Assembly: GCA_030650415.1 (NCBI GenBank)
Contig: JAUSEG010000011.1
Location: 65,687 to 109,733, forward strand
Length of the DNA stretch: 44,047 nucleotides
Reading direction: 5' to 3'
Source: a bacterium
GTDB lineage: Bacteria > Patescibacteriota > Patescibacteriia > Patescibacteriales > GWC2-42-12
Shown piece by piece: positions 8,796-16,956 of this stretch (positions within the stretch are counted from its first letter, which is position 1; every line of letters begins with the position of its first letter). Made by a program: the position numbers and the translations under genes. The notes under the pieces are model-generated. The model did no database searches and was not told where the DNA came from. It saw only the letters and a list, made by a program, of their open reading frames with translations.

Positions 8796-9689
8796 TTAAA
8801 TTATTTTATTATTTTCCCGCAGTTCATTCTTATCAGTCCATTTTATCTCCGGGCCGCTTTGTTTATATGGCCGATGGCTCCAGGGCGTCCAGCCCGCTCT
8901 GACCACCCGCTCAATATCTTCTTCGGTTAATTTTTTGTCAAAAATTTTATAATTTCCTTTTACATATTTAGGCGAACCCAACGCTTTTAACCGTTCGGCA
9001 TTTTTGGGCGAAACCAAATCGTAGGCGGCATGGCTGGAAACCCGTTCCATCGGTATAGCGCCGCCGCAACGCGGGCAATAACGCTTTACCTGATCCATAA
9101 ATTCATTGGGATTTTTATCCCACCAGCCCTTTTTCAAAGGATAACCGCCCGGACCATTTAACAAATAATCTTGGGCCGCCGCCACTTCGCAAAAGAATCC
9201 GCCCTTGGGAGTAATTGAAGCGGCCCAGCGCCACTGCACCCAGCAATTACCGATTAAGCGCCACATTAATTCCCGATCAGCTAAAATTTCTTCCGCGGCC
9301 ACGAGTAGGGGTTGATGTTCTCCCACCTCCATGTCCTTATGATCATTATAAACAATCATGTCCTTATCAAAAGTTTTGGAGATAATTTCTTTATACTCAT
9401 CCCATTTAAAGCCGTTGGTCCAAAGCGCTCTTTGGCGACGATTGGGAATCAGCTTTTCCACTATTTCACAAACTTCTTTAAACTGCGGATGCAAGGTTGG
9501 TTCGCCACCCATGATGCCGATCTGCTCTTTATAACCTTCAAGCGATTCAATCGCTTTAGCTACCATATCTAAATCCATAAAAAACGGCTTTTTATGATGG
9601 CCGATAAAACGAGTGCACTGCGAACATTGCTGGTTGCAGGCGTTGGTAATTTCAATTTGAATAACTTTCATGCGATAAATCGGTATCAT
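8796..9689 (-). CDS. radical SAM protein with extra C-terminal cysteines
   Basis: The 297-residue protein starts with ITNACNQQCSQCTRF, giving the C-x3-C-x2-C cluster site (Cys18, Cys22, Cys25). GIMGGEPTLHPQF, the glycine-rich SAM contact motif of the family, follows. Further cysteines (GNCW, FFCEV, YCPRCGG) suggest a second iron-sulfur or zinc site of SPASM-like type. ATGs at 9689 and 9671 are both possible; the longer is listed. It lies 25 bp after the ABC exporter and 11 bp before the TylF-type gene. The reaction cannot be deduced; proteins of this kind occur in bacterial glycan clusters. Confidence 0.82.
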   Translation of the reverse strand: MIPIYRMKVIQIEITNACNQQCSQCTRFIGHHKKPFFMDLDMVAKAIESLEGYKEQIGIMGGEPTLHPQFKEVCEIVEKLIPNRRQRALWTNGFKWDEYKEIISKTFDKDMIVYNDHKDMEVGEHQPLLVAAEEILADRELMWRLIGNCWVQWRWAASITPKGGFFCEVAAAQDYLLNGPGGYPLKKGWWDKNPNEFMDQVKRYCPRCGGAIPMERVSSHAAYDLVSPKNAERLKALGSPKYVKGNYKIFDKKLTEEDIERVVRAGWTPWSHRPYKQSGPEIKWTDKNELRENNKII

Positions 9690-9714
9690 ATAAAATTTAT
9701 ATTAAAATAAAAAA

Positions 9715-11502
9715 CTATTTTCTAATATTGCTAACTTTATAAAAATAAGAGTTTTTATTCTTGAGCAATTCTTCCGGCGAACCCTGTTCTTTGACTTCGC
9801 CATTTTGCAGGACCAACAACTTGGTGCAATTCATAACCGTGGATAAACGATGGGCAATTAATAAAACCGTGACTTTATTCTTTAAATTTTCAATCACTTC
9901 CTGAATCTGCACTTCGGATTCGTTGTCAAGCGCGCTGGTAGCCTCGTCTAAAATTAAAATTTCCGGGCGTCTGGCTAAAATTCTGGCGATAATTATTCTT
10001 TGCCTTTGTCCGGCGGATAAGAGCAAGCCTCTTTCGCCGATAACCGCTTCATATTTGTCAGGACAACTCTGAATAAAATCATAAATATTGGCCATTTTAG
10101 CGGCTTGTTTCATCTCTTGATCGGTTATCGATTCGCTGTAAAATTTTATATTATTGGCGATCGTATCATTTTTTAAAAAAATATCCTGCGAGACATAGCC
10201 GACATTTCTTCTCCATTTAGCCAAACGAATTTCATTGATGTTTTTTCCGTCCAATAAAATTTCTCCTTTGACCGGATTAAATAACCGCAATATTATATCA
10301 ACGATAGTGGTTTTCCCCGCGCCCGACGGCCCGATTAAACCCACCATTTCTCCTTTTTTTATTATAAAATTAACATTAGCTAAAATATTTTTTCCATCAA
10401 TATAATTAAAGCCTATATTTTTTAATTCCAGGGAGTCTTCAAATTTAAAATCAGCCGCGCCATCGTCAATTTCCCGATTCTTTGTCACTTCATCGCTATA
10501 TTCAAGCATCTTTTGCACATAGGGAACCGCGGTAACTATAGCATAAAAAGTTGACTGTAATTGCTGGGTATAAGTGAATATTCTTTGAATTAAATAAATA
10601 ATCGCGGCCAAAGCGGCAAAATTAAAAGAATTAGTTTTGTAAGAAACGGCGAAAACAATAAAGACGAAGAACAGGCCGATTGGCTGAATAAGAGCATCGG
10701 TAGTGATGCTTAAAAAAGAAGTTTTAATGGCTAATTCTCTTAATTTTCTGAAATATTCTCCGGCTTTATTGATAATATTACTGCCGGCCGACATTACTTT
10801 GATTGTTTTCATGCCCAAAATATTTTCATTGACATGATGAGCGGTCTGCCGGTTAATTTTTTCCCGTTCACGCGATAAAGATCTGGTTTTATATAAAAAC
10901 GGTTTAAAGACAAAAAAGACCAAACCGCCCATAAATATGGTTATCAGAGTAATAAACCAAGAAATATTTATTGCCACCAAGAGAAAAACGATTAAACTAG
11001 CCACGAGTATCAAGCTATTACTTATATACTGCAATAAGTAGCTGCCACTTTGGACGTTAGTAACTAAAATAGTGTCCAGATGGCCTAATTTTTGTTTTAA
11101 AAGAAATTGCCAACTTGCTTCAGTCGTCTGCTTAAACAACTTCACTCTGGTTTTTTCTTCATAAACCGCGGTGATTCTAATTTTGATATAATTTGACAAA
11201 AGTAAAATCAGCACCCTGAAAATGAGCAAAAAGCAAACAAAAATAAATAAAAATTTCAAACTATAGCTTAAATGAAAAAAATTAAAAAACTTGACAATTA
11301 CTCTGGAAATTACATCGTTGGTTTTACTGCCGGCGCCGGTAATAAAAGAATAGATAGGGATAGCGGCGTTGATACCGATGCCCTCGAGCAAGGTACTTAA
11401 AAATCCCAGAACGGTCAGCGCTAAAATTTGTTTTTTATATCCCCAATAGGCCTTATAAAAAATTTTAGAAAAATCAATTAATTTTTTATTTTTTAAAATC
11501 AT
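9715..11502 (-). CDS. ABC exporter, fused membrane and ATPase domains (MsbA/PglK type)
   Basis: The 595-residue half-transporter has about six membrane segments in residues 20-320, then an ATPase domain. That domain holds Walker A GLIGPSGAGKTT (388-399, Lys397), signature LSAGQRQR (Ala for Gly in LSGGQ), Walker B ILILDEATSALD and the H-loop IAHRLS. Dimers of this type flip lipids or lipid-linked oligosaccharides across the membrane, which fits a flippase for the glycan built here. A TTG at 11544 extends the frame into the HTH gene; ATG at 11502 gives the natural N-terminus and is used. It is the second gene of the minus-strand string, 16 bp after the HTH gene. Confidence 0.9.
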   Translation of the reverse strand: MILKNKKLIDFSKIFYKAYWGYKKQILALTVLGFLSTLLEGIGINAAIPIYSFITGAGSKTNDVISRVIVKFFNFFHLSYSLKFLFIFVCFLLIFRVLILLLSNYIKIRITAVYEEKTRVKLFKQTTEASWQFLLKQKLGHLDTILVTNVQSGSYLLQYISNSLILVASLIVFLLVAINISWFITLITIFMGGLVFFVFKPFLYKTRSLSREREKINRQTAHHVNENILGMKTIKVMSAGSNIINKAGEYFRKLRELAIKTSFLSITTDALIQPIGLFFVFIVFAVSYKTNSFNFAALAAIIYLIQRIFTYTQQLQSTFYAIVTAVPYVQKMLEYSDEVTKNREIDDGAADFKFEDSLELKNIGFNYIDGKNILANVNFIIKKGEMVGLIGPSGAGKTTIVDIILRLFNPVKGEILLDGKNINEIRLAKWRRNVGYVSQDIFLKNDTIANNIKFYSESITDQEMKQAAKMANIYDFIQSCPDKYEAVIGERGLLLSAGQRQRIIIARILARRPEILILDEATSALDNESEVQIQEVIENLKNKVTVLLIAHRLSTVMNCTKLLVLQNGEVKEQGSPEELLKNKNSYFYKVSNIRK

Positions 11503-11518
11503 AAATGATACTAAAACT

Positions 11519-11770
11519 TTACCACTTATTAATTTTATCCACAACTTTTTGTTTCAATTTTAAATACGATTTAACCGCCCGTTTTTCAACTTCGGGCGAA
11601 ACCAAGCGTAAAATTTCTTTGCCTAAAATACGATATTGGCCGCCCACCTTGTTGGCCTTAATCAAGCCATTTTTTAAAAGCCGCTTAATCGTGCTGTTGC
11701 TGATTTTCAATAACTTTTGAGTTTCGGCCGTAGTATAGACGATATTTGGTTTTATTTCTAAATTATTCAT
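11519..11770 (-). CDS. small excisionase/MerR-type helix-turn-helix DNA-binding protein
   Basis: The 83-residue protein has a single winged helix-turn-helix: YTTAETQKLLKISNSTIKRL, then KANKVGGQYRI (wing). A basic helical tail follows. No integrase or other phage gene is nearby, so I read it as a local transcription regulator and not as a true excisionase. It is the first gene of the twelve-gene minus-strand string and faces the plus-strand string across a 106-bp promoter region containing repeats it could bind. Start ATG at 11770 lies only 2 nt after the start site expected from a consensus promoter, so the message would be nearly leaderless. Confidence 0.82.
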   Translation of the reverse strand: MNNLEIKPNIVYTTAETQKLLKISNSTIKRLLKNGLIKANKVGGQYRILGKEILRLVSPEVEKRAVKSYLKLKQKVVDKINKW

Positions 11771-11778
11771 ATATCGGT

Positions 11779-11807
11779 ATTATAACCAAAGTATCAAAAG
11801 GTGTCAA
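11779..11807 (-). promoter_or_regulatory. sigma70-type promoter for the HTH-headed minus-strand operon
   Basis: On the minus strand the -35 is TTGACA (11807-11802) and the -10 is TATAAT (11784-11779), separated by exactly 17 nt. Both hexamers match consensus fully. The expected start site is about 11772, two bases before the HTH ATG. Confidence 0.8.
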
Positions 11808-11821
11808 ATGGTGCCATTGAC
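11791..11821. repeat. operator-like repeats between divergent promoters
   Basis: Three decamers in 10-bp register (GTATCAAAAG, GTGTCAAATG, GTGCCATTGA at 11791, 11801 and 11811) share GT-x-x-CA. They overlap an imperfect inverted repeat, GTCAAATGG (11803-11811) against CCATTGAC (11814-11821), that carries both -35 boxes. A dimeric regulator bound here could control both operons; the HTH protein at 11519-11770 is the obvious candidate. Binding is inference. Confidence 0.5.
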
Positions 11822-11845
11822 GTTTTTAAATATAAGTACTAAAAT
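11817..11845 (+). promoter_or_regulatory. divergent sigma70-type promoter for the 11877-16956 operon
   Basis: On the plus strand TTGACG (11817-11822), a 17-nt spacer and TAAAAT (11840-11845) give a near-consensus promoter. The start site would be near 11852, about 25 nt before the ATG at 11877. Its -35 lies back to back with the -35 of the minus-strand promoter. Confidence 0.7.
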
Positions 11846-11876
11846 ATTTATATAACTTGTAAATACCAAGCTTTTT

Positions 11877-13403
11877 ATGAAAATTTGCTTTATGCTGCAA
11901 CGCCGCTTTGCTTATATCGGACACACCTTAGCCAGCCAATTAAATCAAAAATACGGTATTGAGAATTTTTGCGGCTACGTAGCAATGCGAAAAAGTTTTA
12001 ATTTTATTAAAAATAAAAAATCGCCGCGCTTCTCGGAGCTCATCTTGGACGAGGATATCCACCGGCGTTATAAAACTGAAATAATCGATTGTGACTTTAT
12101 TAAAAAATTAGAAAAGGACCACGGCTTACCCAATCTCTGGCCTTATATTGAACTCGACAGAATTATCCGCTCTAACCAACACATCCGAGTTTTTCCCTAC
12201 GATACGCCCGCCTACTCCCATGAAGAGATGATAAAAATAGTTCAAGTTAACGCCAAGGCGATTATAAAATTTCTGGACGAGAGCAAGCCCGATGTCTTGA
12301 TCACCCCGGTTATCGCCTCAATCGGCAGCTTGATGCTTTACCAAATGGCTAAAAAAAGAAATATAAAGACGCTGATTATTCATTCCGCTCGCATAGGTAT
12401 TAAACACATGATAAACGAAGATATTATTAACTACAGCTCCGCCATTAATTTATTCGATAAACTCCAAACTAATAAAATTGACTATCCCGAAGAACAGGCA
12501 AAGGCCATCGCCCTTTTAGAAAAATTCCGCCGACAGCTTCAACCTTACAGTTTAGCGGATTTACCAAAATTCAGACCAATAAATCGCCGTCGACAATTTA
12601 TTTTTTTAACGCCCAAAAAACTGATTTGGTCGATACGCTGGCACTATAGGATAATAATCTGCTATTTAACTGACCCGTATCGAGACGATTACACCAATAT
12701 TAACCCATTTCTGCAAATTTGGGATAATCTTAAAAAGAAAATTAGAGTCTTAATCGGTTACGGAGATCTTTGCGATGAAATCGTACCGAACGAAGACTTT
12801 GCGTACTTCCCTATCCACCAGGAGCCGGAAAATGCTACCTTGCTTTATGCCCCATTTTATAAAGATCAACTTTGGCTGATAAAGCAAATGGCGCGCTCTC
12901 TGCCATTAAATTTTAAACTTTATCTTAAAGAACATCCGACCATGCACGGCCACCGCTTAAGACGTTTTTATAAAGAACTTAAAAAAATTCCCAATATTAA
13001 GCTAATCAAGCCGGAGATTGAAAGTTCGTCTTTAATAATAAACGCTAAATTAATTTTTACTATCAGCGGCACGACCGGCTGGGAAGCTGTCCAGTTAAAA
13101 AAACCGATAGTTGTCTTCAGCGATGTCTTCTATAGCTACTTACCTATGGTTAAAAAATGTGTTGCGATTGAGCAATTACCCTATCTGGTTAAAGACCAGT
13201 TGGAAAATTTTAAACATGACGAAATAGCCTTAATTAATTTTTTAACAGCCATTCTACACGAAAGTGTTGATGCTGACTTGGCCCAGCTTTGGGATATAGA
13301 AGGCGGCGGCCAAATTGAAAATAAAAAAGACCAACTAACGCCTTTAACCGATTTAATAGCTAAAAGATTAAATTTAAAGCCATTGAAACAGACAAATCTA
13401 TGA
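11877..13403 (+). CDS. capsule-polysaccharide-type GT-B glycosyltransferase, locus A copy
   Basis: The 508-residue protein resembles the capsule polysaccharide biosynthesis family (KpsC/KpsS-like, GT-B fold). It has a KICFMLQRRFAYIGH start, a middle DVLITPVIASIGSLMLYQMAKKR helix region, then LYLKEHPTMHGHR, LIKPE and TISGTTGWEAVQLKKPIVVF near the C-terminus, where this fold binds the nucleotide sugar. Start ATG at 11877. Its stop overlaps the next start by ATGA (13400-13403). A homologue of almost equal length (34011-35540) has the same start and end motifs and likewise overlaps a GT2 gene. Transfer of the CMP-nonulosonic acid is an attractive role but not shown by sequence. Confidence 0.78.
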   Translation: MKICFMLQRRFAYIGHTLASQLNQKYGIENFCGYVAMRKSFNFIKNKKSPRFSELILDEDIHRRYKTEIIDCDFIKKLEKDHGLPNLWPYIELDRIIRSNQHIRVFPYDTPAYSHEEMIKIVQVNAKAIIKFLDESKPDVLITPVIASIGSLMLYQMAKKRNIKTLIIHSARIGIKHMINEDIINYSSAINLFDKLQTNKIDYPEEQAKAIALLEKFRRQLQPYSLADLPKFRPINRRRQFIFLTPKKLIWSIRWHYRIIICYLTDPYRDDYTNINPFLQIWDNLKKKIRVLIGYGDLCDEIVPNEDFAYFPIHQEPENATLLYAPFYKDQLWLIKQMARSLPLNFKLYLKEHPTMHGHRLRRFYKELKKIPNIKLIKPEIESSSLIINAKLIFTISGTTGWEAVQLKKPIVVFSDVFYSYLPMVKKCVAIEQLPYLVKDQLENFKHDEIALINFLTAILHESVDADLAQLWDIEGGGQIENKKDQLTPLTDLIAKRLNLKPLKQTNL

Positions 13404-15040
13404 TTGATGAAAAATCAGAAAAAATTGTCGTGGTCGGTTTTGGCTGGGTCGGACAGGCCAACGCACTGGCGCTCTCTAGAATGGGTTTTGAAGTTTTTTA
13501 TTATGACATTTTTACCCCCAAACATCACTATTCCGAAAAGTATCAAGCGCTTTACGAAAAAATAAAACCTCTAGAAACTCCTCTGCAAATTGACGGTTTA
13601 AACACCTGGTATATTGTTTGTATCGGCGATCGAGTAAGTGAAGACGGACATCAGGATATTTCCTTGATTGAAAAAGCCTTGATCTCCCTACGCCCCGCCA
13701 AAGGCCAAGTCGTCCTTCGCTCCACGGTTTTGCCTAAATACCTTAAACAACTTTCTTTTAATATTTATCTGCCGGAATTTCTTCATGAAATCAACGCCGT
13801 GGAAGAATGTTTAAACCCTTTTATTTTCGTCATCGGGGAAAGAAACAAGGCCGTTTATCCCGACTTTATCAAACAGTGGGAAAAAAGAGCCATAAAAATT
13901 TTTAAAGGCACGCCCGAAGAAGCGGCTCATATCAAATACCTTTCCAACGTTTGGAACGCCTTGCGCATCGCCTTTGTTAATGAATTCGGCGATGGTCTGG
14001 CTCTGCCGACAAATAAGGAACAGCGGGAAAAAATTGAGCGACTGATTGATTTCTTTTTTGAAAAAAAGAGCTATTTGCGCTACGGTAAAACCTTTGGCGG
14101 CCATTGCCTGCCCAAAGATACTCGAGCCTTTATGGCCTACAAAGAAGAAACCCGGCCATCGCCCTTATTGAGGGCGATTCATGAATCAAATAAGCAGCAT
14201 CAACTGGTTGAGACGGCTTATCCCCTGCCCCAGTGGTTTTCTGGCTGGGATTATGCCGCTTATGGCCGAGGCTTTACTCGCATATCTCGCCGTCTTTGGC
14301 AAAATTTAAATTCTATAAAAATCGTAAAAATAATCCGACGTCTTTTCGGGCCATTAATAAAATTGTTGGAAAAACTAGCTTCCAAAAAATCTTTGCCTCA
14401 ACTTAAAACCAGATGGGAAAAATTAGCCAAAGATAATCCTTATTATTATACCAACTCCGATACTAAATCACGCCAAAACGTAGACGAATTTGAATTGCGT
14501 CAAACTGGAAAAAATGATTATTTAAAATATGTGTCCAATGATGCGCTATTGCAGAAGACATTAGACGATTTTAAAGATAAAACCGTTTTGGAAATCGGCG
14601 CCGGTGTCGGACGCATGACTGAGTTTTTTTGCCAAAACTTCAACCTAGTCCATGGACTTGATATTTCTCCGTCGATGCTAGCCATCGCCCGAAGACGCTT
14701 AGCCGCTTACCCAAACGCTAATCTAATTGAAAGCGCAGGTAATACCATACCTTTACCGCCAGAAAAATTTGATCTAATTTTTTCTTACCTAGTATTCAAA
14801 TATTTACCGACTGAAAAATTAATTCTAGATTATTTCAAGGAAATGTCCAAGGCCTTAAAGCCGGGCGGTCTGGCTAAAATACAGCTGCGCACCGGCGCCT
14901 CACCTTATTTCTGGCAGTGGTACTGCGGAATTTCTCTTAACCCGGCTGAAGCGAAAAATTTAGCTAAAGCCGCCGGACTGGAAGTTTTAAAAACAGAAAT
15001 TGAAAATAATAAAAGCCTCTGGCTTTGGCTTAAAAAATAA
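13400..15040 (+). CDS. nucleotide-sugar dehydrogenase domain fused to a SAM methyltransferase
   Basis: The 546 residues join two unrelated enzymes. Residues 1-270 match the UDP-glucose/GDP-mannose dehydrogenase family: NAD site VVVGFGWVGQANALAL (9-24), RSTVLPKYL, YLPEFLHE, a helix with KYLSNVWNALRIAFVNE, and FGGHCLPKDTRAF with the catalytic Cys236. The C-terminal UDP-binding Rossmann domain is missing. A basic linker is followed from about residue 350 by a class I methyltransferase (motif I VLEIGAGVGRMTEFF near 395, then GLDISPSMLAIARRRL). An oxidation to a uronic acid coupled to methylation of the same or a neighbouring sugar is possible. The ATG overlaps the previous stop (ATGA). The methyltransferase tail has a relative cut off at the right window edge. 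Confidence 0.85.
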   Translation: MIDEKSEKIVVVGFGWVGQANALALSRMGFEVFYYDIFTPKHHYSEKYQALYEKIKPLETPLQIDGLNTWYIVCIGDRVSEDGHQDISLIEKALISLRPAKGQVVLRSTVLPKYLKQLSFNIYLPEFLHEINAVEECLNPFIFVIGERNKAVYPDFIKQWEKRAIKIFKGTPEEAAHIKYLSNVWNALRIAFVNEFGDGLALPTNKEQREKIERLIDFFFEKKSYLRYGKTFGGHCLPKDTRAFMAYKEETRPSPLLRAIHESNKQHQLVETAYPLPQWFSGWDYAAYGRGFTRISRRLWQNLNSIKIVKIIRRLFGPLIKLLEKLASKKSLPQLKTRWEKLAKDNPYYYTNSDTKSRQNVDEFELRQTGKNDYLKYVSNDALLQKTLDDFKDKTVLEIGAGVGRMTEFFCQNFNLVHGLDISPSMLAIARRRLAAYPNANLIESAGNTIPLPPEKFDLIFSYLVFKYLPTEKLILDYFKEMSKALKPGGLAKIQLRTGASPYFWQWYCGISLNPAEAKNLAKAAGLEVLKTEIENNKSLWLWLKK

Positions 15041-15043
15041 TTT

Positions 15044-15934
15044 ATGCCTGAAAAATTTGATTTAGAAAAACCAAATCAGGAAGACAAAAAAAATGTAATT
15101 GAACAATTAAGGTCGTTAACAGAGGAAAAGCTAAAAAATTTTTCCGATGGTCACGGTCTGGGCCATGTTTTAAAAGTTGCTGAATTAGCTAAACTGATAG
15201 CTCTAGGAGATGGTAAAAATGTTTTCAACGCAGAGGCGGCCGCTTTAACTCATGATTGGGGGCGGGCTGATGAAGCTAGCGATCCAAAGAAAAGAAAGCA
15301 CGCTGAACTATCTGCTATCGCGGCTCAAGCGCCTTATCGGCAGTTTTATGAACGAGGCCAAATCAATGCCATGCAATATGGCGAAATCATGAGAGCGGTT
15401 AAACGACATAGCTTAAATGAAAAAACTGCCAGGGAAACCCTGCCAATAATTCGAGATGCGGACAGATTAAGCCGTTTCGGCGCGGTCGGCATGTACCAAA
15501 ACACATTGGCCCTTAGTGAGATGGCCAATGTGCCTTTTTATCTTAAAGGTCGCCCGGTCATTAGAGAAGAAAACGCGCCGATTATGGGCAGAAAAGATAT
15601 GAAATGTAACGTCGATAATTTTAATTTTGTTTTAGACTGGCGAAAGATGATGGAGACTGAATCCGGGAAAAAGATAATGGCGATTCTTGAACCAAGTTGG
15701 CGCGCTTTTCTTGAACTGGTATCAAATCATCTGGAGACAAATGACAAAAATTTTTGGTTGGAGTATCTAAGGAGTCGTGCGGAAATTGTCCAAACTAATG
15801 TGGAATTATACAAAAAAGACCCGGAACACCGGCTAGCGACTTTTGACGATCAGCTGGAAATGCTAAAACAGACTGAAAACGTTTCAATTTTTTCCGAGGA
15901 AAAATTTCAAAAATATTTGTTGGAGCATAAATAA
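15044..15934 (+). CDS. HD-domain metal-dependent phosphohydrolase
   Basis: The 296-residue protein shows the HD set in order: His37 and His41 (GHGLGHVLKV), His70-Asp71 (ALTHDWGR), His86, His122 (VKRHSL) and Asp138/Asp140 (IIRDADRLSRFG). The spacing fits a soluble HD hydrolase acting on nucleotides or phosphoesters. The C-terminal 130 residues are helical and not recognised. It starts 3 bp after the fusion gene and is cotranscribed with glycan genes. A link to glycan synthesis, such as sugar-nucleotide turnover, is only inference; it could be a housekeeping passenger. Confidence 0.8.
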   Translation: MPEKFDLEKPNQEDKKNVIEQLRSLTEEKLKNFSDGHGLGHVLKVAELAKLIALGDGKNVFNAEAAALTHDWGRADEASDPKKRKHAELSAIAAQAPYRQFYERGQINAMQYGEIMRAVKRHSLNEKTARETLPIIRDADRLSRFGAVGMYQNTLALSEMANVPFYLKGRPVIREENAPIMGRKDMKCNVDNFNFVLDWRKMMETESGKKIMAILEPSWRAFLELVSNHLETNDKNFWLEYLRSRAEIVQTNVELYKKDPEHRLATFDDQLEMLKQTENVSIFSEEKFQKYLLEHK

Positions 15935-15954
15935 ATAACTTAGCATATCAAGAT

Positions 15955-16956
15955 ATGAAAAAAATCCTCATCACCGGCGGAGCCGGATTTATCGGTTATC
16001 ATTTAGCCAAACATCTCTTAACCAACACTAAAAACCAGCTGGTTTTAGTAGACAATCTTCAGCGCGGTAAAATGGACGCTGACTTTAAAGAATTACTAAA
16101 AAATAAGCGAGTTCAATTTATTCAGGCTGATTTAACCAAGCCGGAATTTTATTCCACGCTGGATACAGATTTTAACCAGGTTTATCACTTGGCCGCGGTT
16201 AACCACACAAAATTATTTTACGAAATACCGCAGGAAGTTTTGCGCATTAACACCTTATCTCTTATTTATATCCTTGAATGGATCAGGGGTCTAAAGAAAA
16301 AACCCAAACTCTGTTTTACTTCTTCCAATGAAGCCTACGCCGGCGCTTTAGCCTCTTTTAATCAGCTGCCAATTCCCACTCCGGAAAATGTGCCTTTAGT
16401 TATCAGCGACACATACAACGCTCGCTGGTCCTACGCCGCCACCAAGCTGGTGGGCGAGCTCTTTGTCATCTTCTACGCCAAGGCCTATAATTTTCCGGCG
16501 GTGATTGTCCGGCCGCATAATTTTTACGGCCCGCGCGCCGGTTACGGCGGACATGTTATTCCGGATTTTTGCGAGAGAATAGCGGCTAAAGTTAACCCTT
16601 TCCCGATTTACGGCGCTGATGACACGCGCACTTTTTGCTATATTAGCGACGTGGTTTTAGCCATGCGAATGCTCATGGACTCGCCCAAAACCGACGGCCA
16701 GCCGATTGAAACCGTCCATATCGGTGCCAGCGATGAAATTACCATGGAAAAATTAGCCGACAAGATGTTTAGCGCTGCCGGCTGGAAGCCAAAAAAAATA
16801 ATCAGCCGGCCCTCGCCGGCGGGCAGCGTTAAACGCCGCTTAGCTGATATCGTCAAAATAAAAAAACTGGTTGGTTGGCAACCAGAAACTTCCTTAGAAA
16901 AGGGGTTAAAAACTACCTTTGAATGGTATAAAGAAAACCCTAAAAAATATTCCTAA
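15955..16956 (+). CDS. NAD-dependent sugar epimerase/dehydratase (extended SDR), locus A copy
   Basis: The 333-residue protein has GGAGFIG (8-14) for NAD, LVDNLQRG for the adenosine ribose, VYHLAAVN, SSNEAYAG and the catalytic Tyr160-x3-Lys164 (SYAATKLVGE). RPHNFYGPRAGYGGHVI and RTFCYISD follow. This is the NDP-sugar 4-epimerase / 4,6-dehydratase / decarboxylase group; the sugar cannot be fixed by eye. It ends the plus-strand operon. Its TAA shares bases with the TAG of the convergent GT4 gene. The paralogue at 42799-43803 is highly similar throughout. Confidence 0.88.
   Translation: MKKILITGGAGFIGYHLAKHLLTNTKNQLVLVDNLQRGKMDADFKELLKNKRVQFIQADLTKPEFYSTLDTDFNQVYHLAAVNHTKLFYEIPQEVLRINTLSLIYILEWIRGLKKKPKLCFTSSNEAYAGALASFNQLPIPTPENVPLVISDTYNARWSYAATKLVGELFVIFYAKAYNFPAVIVRPHNFYGPRAGYGGHVIPDFCERIAAKVNPFPIYGADDTRTFCYISDVVLAMRMLMDSPKTDGQPIETVHIGASDEITMEKLADKMFSAAGWKPKKIISRPSPAGSVKRRLADIVKIKKLVGWQPETSLEKGLKTTFEWYKENPKKYS

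Noticed and set aside
11503-11544. Longer N-terminus of the ABC exporter from a TTG
   Set aside because: It would overlap the HTH gene; ATG at 11502 gives a normal N-terminus. The same reasoning removes TTG extensions at 1557, 5098, 23051, 27903, 36769 and 40407.
11519-11770. HTH protein as a phage or integrative-element excisionase
   Set aside because: No integrase, attachment site or other mobile gene is nearby, and its position at the operon head fits a regulator better.
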